A DNA stretch of 64,000 bases from Streptomyces sp. NBC_00523 (GTDB lineage Bacteria; Actinomycetota; Actinomycetes; Streptomycetales; Streptomycetaceae): NCBI RefSeq assembly GCF_036346615.1, contig NZ_CP107836.1, positions 4,898,001 through 4,962,000 on the forward strand, read 5' to 3'. Each line of letters opens with the position of its first letter. The stretch's first letter is position 1. The notes under the pieces were generated by a model. That model was not told the origin of the DNA. It did no database searches and saw only the letters and a list, made by a program, of their open reading frames with translations. Positions 58,101 to 64,000 of this stretch are shown piece after piece. The translations under genes and the position numbers were made by a program.

Positions 58101-59171
58101 CTAGAAGTCGTCGTCGAAGCCGACCGTGCCCTCGACAGCCACCTGGTACGCCGACGGGCGCCGCTCGAAGAAGTTCGTGAGCTCCTGGACCCCCTGGAGC
58201 TCCATGAACGAGAACGGGTTCTGCGATCCGTACACCGCCGGGAAACCGAGCCGGGTGAGCCGCTGGTCGGCGACGCACTCCAGGTACTCGCGCATCGACT
58301 CGGTGTTCATGCCGGGCAGCCCGTCGCCGCACAGGTCGCGGCCGAACTGCAGCTCCGCCTCGACGGCCTCCTTCAGCATGTCGGTGACCTGCTGCTGGAG
58401 GGCGTCGTCGAAGAGCTCCGGCTCCTCCTTGCGGACCGTGTCCACGACCTCGAACGCGAAGTTCATGTGCATGGTCTCGTCGCGGAAGACCCAGTTGGTC
58501 CCCGTGGCGAGGCCGTGCAGCAGCCCGCGCGAACGGAACCAGTACACGTACGCGAAGGCGCCGTAGAAGAACAGCCCCTCGATGCACGCCGCGAAGCAGA
58601 TCAGGTTCAGCAGGAAGCGGCGGCGGTCCGCCTTCGACTCCAGCCGGTCGATCTTCTCCACCGAGTCCATCCAGCGGAAGCAGAACTGCGCCTTCTCGCG
58701 GATGGACGGGATGTTCTCCACCGCCGCGAACGCCGCCGCGCGGTCGTCCGGGTCGGGCAGATAGGTGTCGAGCAGCGTCAGATAGAACTGGACGTGCACG
58801 GCCTCCTCGAACAGCTGCCGCGACAGATACAGCCGCGCCTCGGGGGAGTTGATGTGCTTGTACAGCGTCAGCACCAGGTTGTTCGCGACGATCGAGTCAC
58901 CGGTCGCGAAGAACGCCACGAGGCGTCCGATCAGGTGCTGCTCGGCGGGCGTCATCTTGGCGAGGTCCGCCACGTCCGAGTGGAGGTCCACCTCCTCGAC
59001 GTGCCAGGTGTTCTTGATCGCGTCCCGGTAGCGCTCGTAGAAGTCCGGGTAGCGCATCGGCCGCAGGGTCAGTTCGAAGCCCGGGTCGAGCAGGTTCTTT
59101 GAAGCGGGGGTGTCGGTGCGGAGCGCCGTCGTTGAGGGGCGGTGGTCGGGCGACGGGTGGGCGGCGGTCAT
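58101..59171 (-). CDS. nrdB: Class Ia ribonucleotide reductase beta subunit NrdB
   Basis: A 356-residue ferritin-like subunit that stores the tyrosyl radical for nucleotide reduction. The metal and radical site reads LFEEAVHVQFYLTLLDTY: the ExxH...Y arrangement places the radical Tyr four residues after the His. FRDETMHMNFAFEV provides the second carboxylate/His set. The C-terminal tail EGTVGFDDDF is the peptide that docks onto NrdA. ATG at 59171 overlaps the nrdA stop (TAATG), so the pair is translationally coupled. Expression is governed by the upstream riboswitch. Confidence 0.95.
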   Translation of the reverse strand: MTAAHPSPDHRPSTTALRTDTPASKNLLDPGFELTLRPMRYPDFYERYRDAIKNTWHVEEVDLHSDVADLAKMTPAEQHLIGRLVAFFATGDSIVANNLVLTLYKHINSPEARLYLSRQLFEEAVHVQFYLTLLDTYLPDPDDRAAAFAAVENIPSIREKAQFCFRWMDSVEKIDRLESKADRRRFLLNLICFAACIEGLFFYGAFAYVYWFRSRGLLHGLATGTNWVFRDETMHMNFAFEVVDTVRKEEPELFDDALQQQVTDMLKEAVEAELQFGRDLCGDGLPGMNTESMREYLECVADQRLTRLGFPAVYGSQNPFSFMELQGVQELTNFFERRPSAYQVAVEGTVGFDDDF

Positions 59172-61567
59172 TACTGGCAGGCCTCGCAGGACTCGGGGTT
59201 TTCCAGGGAGCAGGCGATGGCGTCCGCGTCGGGCGCCTGCGCCTGCTGTACGGGGATGGGGGCGGCGGCCGCCGCCTGGCCGGACGCGGCACGGGCGATC
59301 CGGGTCGCCGGACGCGACCGCAGGTAGTACGTCGTCTTCAGGCCCTGCTTCCAGGCGTACGCGTACATCGAGGAGAGCTTGCCGATCGTCGGCGTCTCCA
59401 GGAACAGGTTGAGCGACTGGCTCTGGTCCAGGAACGGCGTACGGGCCGCCGCCATGTCGATCAGGCCGCGCTGCGGGATCTCCCACGCGGTGCGGTACAG
59501 CGCCCGCACGTCCGCCGGGATCCAGGCGAAGCCCTGCACCGAGCCGTTCGCCTCGCGCAGCGCCTCACGCGTCCGCGCGTCCCACACGCCGAGCCGCTTC
59601 AGCTCGTCCACCAGATAGCCGTTGACCTGGAGGAACTCCCCGCTCAGGGTCTCCCGCTTGAAGAGGTTCGAGACCTGGGGCTCGATGCACTCGTAGACGC
59701 CCGCGATCGAGGCGATCGTCGCGGTCGGGGCGATGGCCAGGAGCAGCGAGTTGCGCATCCCGGTCGTCGCGATCCGGGCGCGCAGCGCGTCCCAGCGCTC
59801 CGGCCAGTTCAGCTCCGCGTCGTAGTGGTCGGGGTGCAGCACCCCGCGCGCGGCCCGGGTCTCGGACCAGGCGGGCAGCGGGCCGGACCGCTCGGCGAGG
59901 TCGCAGGACGCCTCGTACGCGGCGAGCATGATGCGCTCGGCGATCTTCGTGGAGAGCGCCCGGGCCTCGGGGGAGTCGAACGGCAGCCGCAGCTGGAAGA
60001 AGACGTCCTGGAGACCCATCGCGCCCAGGCCCACCGGCCGCCAGCGGGCGTTGGAGCGCCCGGCCTGCTCGGTCGGGTAGAAGTTGATGTCCACGACCCG
60101 GTCGAGGAAGGTCACCGCGGTCCGCACGGTGGCGTCCAGGCGCTCCCAGTCGATCGAGCCGCCGTCCACGAACGCGCCGAGGTTGACCGAGCCGAGGTTG
60201 CAGACGGCCGTCTCGCCGTCGTCGGTGACCTCCAGGATCTCGGTGCACAGGTTCGAGGAGTGCACGACCCTGCCCGGCTCGGCGGTCTGGTTCGCCGTGC
60301 GGTTGGAGGCGTCCTTGAACGTCATCCAGCCCTGCCCGGTCTGCGCCAGGGTCCGCATCATCCGGCCGTACAGCTCACGGGCCGGCATGGTCTTGCGGGC
60401 CAGGCCCTTCGCCTCGGCCGCCCGGTACGCGGCGTCGAAGTCGTCGCCCCACAGATCGGTCAGCTCGGGCACGTCCGCCGGGGAGAACAGCGACCAGGTC
60501 CCGTCCGCGTCGACGCGGCGCATGAACTCGTCCGGGATCCAGTGCGCCAGGTTCAGGTTGTGCGTGCGGCGCTGGTCCTCGCCCGTGTTGTCGCGGAGCT
60601 CCAGGAACTCCTCGATGTCCGCGTGCCAGGTCTCCAGGTAGACCGCGGCGGCGCCCTTGCGGCGGCCGCCCTGGTTCACGGCGGCGACGGAGGCGTCCAG
60701 CGTCTTGAGGAACGGCACGATGCCGTTGGAGTGCCCGTTGGTGCCCCGGATCAGGGAGCCCCGGGCGCGGATGCGGGAGTACGAGAGGCCGATGCCGCCC
60801 GCGTGCTTCGACAGCCGGGCCACCTGGTGGTAGCGGTCGTAGATCGAGTCCAGCTCGTCCAGCGGCGAGTCCAGCAGATAGCAGGACGACATCTGCGGGT
60901 GGCGGGTGCCGGAGTTGAAGAGCGTCGGCGAGGACGGCAGGTAGTCCAGCCGGCTCATCAGCCCGTACAGCGCCGCGACCTCGTCCAGCGCCCGCTCGGA
61001 GGTGTCCTCGGCGAGCCCGGCGGCGACCCGGAGCATGAAGTGCTGGGGGGTCTCGATGACCTGGCGGGTGATCGGGTGGCGCAGCAGGTAGCGGCTGTGC
61101 AGGGTGCGCAGCCCGAAGTACCCGAAGCGGTCGTCCGCCCCGTCCGCGAGGGACCGCTCGACCAGGGCGTCCAGGGCGGTGGCGTGCAGCGTGACGAACT
61201 CGGCGGTCCGGTCCGCGATCAGGCCCTCACGGTGGCCCACGGCGACCGAGGCCGAGAACGAGGTGGCGCCCTGCCCGGCGGCCTCGTCCGCGACGGTCCG
61301 GGTGAGCAGCCGGGCGGCGAGGCGGGAGTAGGCGGGGTCCTCGGAGATGAGGCCCGCCGCGGCCTCGGTGGCCAGCGAGCGCAGCTCCGCCTCGTCCGAC
61401 CGGGCGTTGCGGCCGCGCAGGGCGGCGGCGGCGACGCGGCCGGGGTCGGTGTCGGGCAGGTCGGCGGTGAGGTCGGTCAGGGTCCGCAGCAGTGCGGTGC
61501 CCGGTCCGTCGCTCTCGGTCCCCGCTGCTTCGGCCGCTGAAACCGGATCGGCTGGCGCGATGGTCAC
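59171..61567 (-). CDS. nrdA: Class Ia ribonucleotide reductase alpha subunit NrdA
   Basis: A 798-residue catalytic subunit converting ribonucleotides to deoxyribonucleotides. Redox Cys pair and thiyl region are visible in QMSSCYLLDSPLDEL (about 222-240) and SNLCTEILEV (about 434-443), and the C-terminal transfer cysteines in ENPESCEACQ. I do not see the N-terminal ATP-cone: the first ~80 residues are Ala/Asp/Thr-rich. GTG at 61567 follows GAGGGAGAG and is the true start; the longer open frame reaching 61867 runs through the riboswitch. Coupled to nrdB. B12 would repress this enzyme in favour of the B12-dependent class II enzyme (known for Streptomyces). Confidence 0.94.
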   Translation of the reverse strand: MTIAPADPVSAAEAAGTESDGPGTALLRTLTDLTADLPDTDPGRVAAAALRGRNARSDEAELRSLATEAAAGLISEDPAYSRLAARLLTRTVADEAAGQGATSFSASVAVGHREGLIADRTAEFVTLHATALDALVERSLADGADDRFGYFGLRTLHSRYLLRHPITRQVIETPQHFMLRVAAGLAEDTSERALDEVAALYGLMSRLDYLPSSPTLFNSGTRHPQMSSCYLLDSPLDELDSIYDRYHQVARLSKHAGGIGLSYSRIRARGSLIRGTNGHSNGIVPFLKTLDASVAAVNQGGRRKGAAAVYLETWHADIEEFLELRDNTGEDQRRTHNLNLAHWIPDEFMRRVDADGTWSLFSPADVPELTDLWGDDFDAAYRAAEAKGLARKTMPARELYGRMMRTLAQTGQGWMTFKDASNRTANQTAEPGRVVHSSNLCTEILEVTDDGETAVCNLGSVNLGAFVDGGSIDWERLDATVRTAVTFLDRVVDINFYPTEQAGRSNARWRPVGLGAMGLQDVFFQLRLPFDSPEARALSTKIAERIMLAAYEASCDLAERSGPLPAWSETRAARGVLHPDHYDAELNWPERWDALRARIATTGMRNSLLLAIAPTATIASIAGVYECIEPQVSNLFKRETLSGEFLQVNGYLVDELKRLGVWDARTREALREANGSVQGFAWIPADVRALYRTAWEIPQRGLIDMAAARTPFLDQSQSLNLFLETPTIGKLSSMYAYAWKQGLKTTYYLRSRPATRIARAASGQAAAAAPIPVQQAQAPDADAIACSLENPESCEACQ

Positions 61568-61691
61568 GTGGTGCTCTCCCTCGCTCGGCTCTGGGCCGGC
61601 GGGGAGCGGGGGCAGCCGGGCAGGAGCGGGCCCGGCCGGGCGGCACTCCGTGCGGCGTCCACCGGCCCATCCACGAGGCCCGGACGTCTGG

Positions 61692-61822
61692 GCATCCGGT
61701 TCGGTCGAGCCGGATGCGCCGTCGGCAGGTCCTCGGACTCCACGGGTGCGCGAAAGCACACCGATCACACCGTTGCGGGACAGTTCCGGATTCGCACCGG
61801 ATTCCCCTGCGGCGACAGCGAG
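61692..61822 (-). promoter_or_regulatory. Cobalamin (adenosylcobalamin) riboswitch upstream of nrdAB
   Basis: On the minus strand the leader contains the B12 core: GGGAATCCGGTG-C-GAATCC, then AACTGTCCCGCAACGGT, then AGTCCGAGGACCTGCC, all in the correct order and spacing. A distal hairpin, GCATCCGG/CCGGATGC at 61692-61717, fits the kissing-loop stem. The nrdA start lies 124 bases further on. With B12 bound it should switch off nrdA, a control described for Streptomyces nrdAB. Confidence 0.93.
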
Positions 61823-61826
61823 CACG

Positions 61827-61854
61827 AGCATACATGTGGGGGCCGCCCTGTCGG
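61827..61854 (-). promoter_or_regulatory. Candidate nrdAB promoter
   Basis: On the minus strand, CCGACA (61854-61849) and TATGCT (61832-61827) with 16 bases between; transcription would start near 61820, right at the riboswitch. The promoter overlaps the upstream terminator hairpin. Moderate match only. Two ACATGT cores, 32 bp apart, sit in the same stretch. Confidence 0.5.
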
Positions 61855-61869
61855 GCAGCCCCCACATGT
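61832..61869. terminator. Terminator hairpin at the end of the permease operon
   Basis: ACATGTGGGGGC (61832-61843) is complementary to GCCCCCACATGT (61858-61869); CCC and GGG add an inner stem. It lies about 28 bp past the mctP stop and just before the riboswitch. Confidence 0.85.
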
Positions 61870-61896
61870 TGTGTCGCGAGGCGTAAAGGTGTGCGG

Positions 61897-63513
61897 TCAG
61901 TGACCGCCCGGGGCTCCCGCCGTGGCCGGCGGCAGCTTCTCCTGGACGCCCGCGTCGCCCACGTCCGCGGTGTAGTCACCCGGAGAGGTCTCGTCGGTCC
62001 CGGCGGGGGCCTTGACCGCGTTCAGGACGAAGGTGAGGACGATGACGACCACGACGTTCAGCACGAACGCGGTGAGGCCGATGTAGCCGATCTCACCGAG
62101 GCCCGGGATCTCCTTGGAGGACCCGCCGAAGTGCTTCTGCGTCGGGCTCGCGACCCCGTACGCGGCAGCCGTACCGTAGATCATGCCGACCGCCCAGCCG
62201 GCCAGCAGCGCCCAGCGGTGGAACCACCGGGTGAACAGGCCGCCGACCAGGGCCGGCATCGTCTGGAGGATCCAGATTCCGCCGAGCAGCTGGAAGTTGA
62301 TCGCGACGGTCTTGTCCATGGTGAGGACGAAGGCGAGCGCGCCGACCTTGACCAGCAGCGACACCAGCTTGGAGACCTTGGTCTCCTGCTCGGGCGTCGC
62401 GTCCGGCTTCAGGAAGTCCTTGTAGATGTTGCGCGTGAACAGGTTCGCCGCGGCGATCGACATGATCGCGGCCGGCACCAGGGCGCCGATGCCGATCGCG
62501 GCGAACGCCACCCCCGCGAACCAGTCGGGGAACATGTTTTCGAACAGCTGCGGGATGGCCAGCTGGCCGTTGTCCACCTTGACGCCGGCGGCGATCGCCA
62601 TGAAGCCGAGCAGCGCGAGCAGGCCCAGCATCAGCGAGTACAGCGGCAGGATCGTGGTGTTGCGGCGGATCACCTCACGGCTGCGGCTGGAGAGCGTCGC
62701 CGTGATCGAGTGCGGATACATGAACAGCGCCAGGGCGGACCCGAGCGCCAGGGTCGCGTATCCCCACTGACCGGCCGCGGCGGGTGCGAGGCCGCCCGCG
62801 CCCGCCTTGGTGAACTTGTCCTGGGCGGAGGCGAAGATGTCGTCGAAGCCGCCGAGCTTGATCGGGATGTAGATGATCGCGACGGCGATGACCAGGTAGA
62901 TCAGCCCGTCCTTGACGAACGCGATCAGCGCGGGCGCCCGCAGCCCCGAGGAGTAGGTGTACGCGGCGAGCACCGCGAACGCGATCAGCAGCGGCAGGTC
63001 CTTGACGAACCAGTTGGTGTTCTCGCCGCCGCCGACGCCCATCACGTCCAGCACCGCCTGGATGCCGACGAGCTGGAGCGCGATGTACGGCATGGTGGCG
63101 AGGATGCCGGTGACCGCGACGGCCAGCGAAAGACCCTTCGAGCCGAACCGGCCGCGGACGAAGTCCGAGGTGGTGACGTACCCGTGCTTGTGCGAGACCG
63201 ACCACAGGCGGGGCAGGAAGGTGAAGATCAGCGGGTACACCAGGATGGTGTAGGGCACCGCGAAGAAGCCGGCCGCGCCCGCCGCGTAGATCGCCGCGGG
63301 TACGGCGACGAAGGTGTACGCGGTGTAGAGGTCGCCGCCGAGCAGGAACCAGGTGACCCAGGTGCCGAACGACCGTCCGCCCAGGCCCCATTCGTCGAGC
63401 GTGGCCTCGTTCTCGGCCTTGCGCCAGCGGGCGGCCAGGAAGCCCATGACCGTGACGGCCAGGAAGAAGAAGATGAAGACGCCGAGCGCGACGCCGTTCA
63501 CGCCGTCCTTCAT
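61897..63513 (-). CDS. mctP: Sodium:solute symporter (MctP-type monocarboxylate permease)
   Basis: A 538-residue membrane transporter of the SSS family with about 13 helices: FIFFFLAVTVMGFLAARW, WGLGGRSFGTWVTWFLLGGDLYTAYTF, TSDFVRGRFGS and ALFMYPHSITATLSSRSREVIRRNT, all typical of the MctP branch that takes up lactate, pyruvate, acetate or similar acids. Its start ATG overlaps the TGA of the DUF3311 gene (ATGA), giving a coupled two-gene unit. Loops and C-terminus are hydrophilic. The stop is followed by a strong hairpin. Substrate inferred from the family. Confidence 0.88.
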   Translation of the reverse strand: MKDGVNGVALGVFIFFFLAVTVMGFLAARWRKAENEATLDEWGLGGRSFGTWVTWFLLGGDLYTAYTFVAVPAAIYAAGAAGFFAVPYTILVYPLIFTFLPRLWSVSHKHGYVTTSDFVRGRFGSKGLSLAVAVTGILATMPYIALQLVGIQAVLDVMGVGGGENTNWFVKDLPLLIAFAVLAAYTYSSGLRAPALIAFVKDGLIYLVIAVAIIYIPIKLGGFDDIFASAQDKFTKAGAGGLAPAAAGQWGYATLALGSALALFMYPHSITATLSSRSREVIRRNTTILPLYSLMLGLLALLGFMAIAAGVKVDNGQLAIPQLFENMFPDWFAGVAFAAIGIGALVPAAIMSIAAANLFTRNIYKDFLKPDATPEQETKVSKLVSLLVKVGALAFVLTMDKTVAINFQLLGGIWILQTMPALVGGLFTRWFHRWALLAGWAVGMIYGTAAAYGVASPTQKHFGGSSKEIPGLGEIGYIGLTAFVLNVVVVIVLTFVLNAVKAPAGTDETSPGDYTADVGDAGVQEKLPPATAGAPGGH

Positions 63514-63764
63514 GCCGACGCACCCCCCTTGCGGGCGCGCTGGTCACGCTGCCACAGCTTGTACGCGATCATGGTGAGCGCGGTGGAGATCAGCACCCAG
63601 AGCATCTGGTACCAGTAGAAGAACGGGATGCCGATGAAGGCCGGGTCGACCTTCGCGTACGAACTCACCCAGAGCATCGCCACGAACGGCGCGATGAGAC
63701 ACAGGGCGATGACCACCCGCAACGGTGTGACCGTCGGTGGCTTTCCTTCTGGTTCTTCCGCCAT
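63510..63764 (-). CDS. DUF3311 small membrane protein, partner of the symporter
   Basis: An 84-residue protein with two membrane helices (VVIALCLIAPFVAMLWVS and FFYWYQMLWVLISTALTMI). DUF3311 proteins are almost always encoded directly before SSS-family permeases and probably act as an accessory subunit or stabiliser. ATG at 63764 with GGAG upstream; longer frames upstream are not supported. The stop overlaps the permease start. The central WYQMLW stretch and the conserved Pro-Phe region match the family. Confidence 0.88.
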   Translation of the reverse strand: MAEEPEGKPPTVTPLRVVIALCLIAPFVAMLWVSSYAKVDPAFIGIPFFYWYQMLWVLISTALTMIAYKLWQRDQRARKGGASA

Positions 63765-63808
63765 GGCGGCGACTCCGTCCCCTCGCTGATCACCTGTAAT
63801 GCGCAGGA

Positions 63809-63838
63809 AATCTAGGCGAGTCATCCGGCCACCGTCAC
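63809..63838 (-). promoter_or_regulatory. Candidate promoter of the DUF3311-mctP operon
   Basis: On the minus strand GTGACG (63838-63833) and TAGATT (63814-63809) are spaced by 18 bases; the start would be near 63802, 38 bases before the ATG. Good consensus match. Confidence 0.6.
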
Positions 63839-63947
63839 CCCCCGTCCGCATTGCGGTCCGGCAACGGTCGTCAGGGGACGGGCGGATGGCCCCAATGGCC
63901 GCAAACGTCCGGGGGTTGGTCCAGTCCAAGCCGGGTGGCGGGAACGC

Positions 63948-63983
63948 CGAACGGCCCCCGGAGGCGGTTCCGGGGGCCGTTCG
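63948..63983. terminator. Hairpin terminator near the right edge
   Basis: CGAACGGCCCCCGGA (63948-63962) pairs perfectly with 63969-63983. It probably ends a gene outside the window that is transcribed toward it. Confidence 0.7.
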
Positions 63984-64000
63984 CGGAGCACATGCGTACG

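Noticed and set aside
61568..61867. 100-residue N-terminal extension of NrdA
   Set aside because: It would translate through the cobalamin riboswitch and the upstream terminator; homology begins after the GTG at 61567, which has a proper ribosome-binding site.

Overview
The window is a 64 kb piece of a Streptomyces (or very close actinomycete) chromosome. The evidence is the very high GC content with GC-rich third codon positions, frequent GTG starts, a WhiB7/WblC regulator, the SigR-RsrA thiol-stress pair, a mycoredoxin, an AdnAB-type helicase-nuclease pair, TerD/AIM24 proteins and a B12-riboswitch-controlled class Ia ribonucleotide reductase. From memory of the families, the gene order resembles the core-chromosome segment of S. 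coelicolor around wblC, hisN, sigR and nrdAB. Its left part resembles the mycobacterial order adnA-adnB-nudC-mrx1-uvrD2-whiB7-ABC1 kinase. There is no prophage, transposase gene, CRISPR array or biosynthetic cluster; this is conserved housekeeping DNA.

Layout. 1-5.1 kb (minus): two tandem secreted lipoprotein alpha/beta hydrolases and a membrane flippase fused to a degenerate kinase. 5.3-19 kb: DNA-repair block with an alkyltransferase-like protein, AdnA/AdnB-type helicase-nucleases separated by an antisense methyltransferase, an M20 dipeptidase, NudC, a mycoredoxin and UvrD2. 18.9-20.3 kb: wblC with an autoregulatory-type promoter, a long leader ORF and a transcription attenuator. 20.5-24 kb: ABC1 kinase, an orphan ThiF-like protein and a YgjP-type metallopeptidase. 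24.2-27.3 kb: TerD-AIM24 fusion plus two AIM24 genes. 27.4-36.5 kb: Nudix, zinc protease-like, SDR, MoaE, PDZ-Lon protease, PPA1309 and UPF0182 proteins.

36.5-39.1 kb: two identical initiator tRNA genes, inside 91-bp perfect direct repeats, flank a Sel1-repeat gene. 39.1-41.2 kb: a Fur-family regulator diverges from a catalase whose promoter carries a perfect inverted repeat. 41.3-46.5 kb (minus): CBS protein, HisN, an SMR transporter, RsgA, AroA and an M50 protease, with a 169-bp inverted-repeat element upstream of aroA. 46.5-53.9 kb (plus): SRAP protein, a small hydrolase, sigR-rsrA under a consensus SigR promoter, two membrane HD proteins, a TPR protein and peptide deformylase. 54-64 kb: a secreted M15 peptidase, a GH20 hexosaminidase, a GlxA-type regulator, nrdAB preceded by a cobalamin riboswitch, and a monocarboxylate permease operon.

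The genes form several stress-response modules: DNA-end repair and resection, antibiotic-induced WblC control, thiol stress (SigR/RsrA, mycoredoxin) and peroxide defence (Fur/catalase). dNTP supply is switched by B12. Most regulatory claims rest on motif matches made by eye. The most unusual items are the wblC leader, the orphan ThiF-like protein, the kinase-flippase fusion, the inverted-repeat element near aroA and the tRNA-flanked Sel1 gene.
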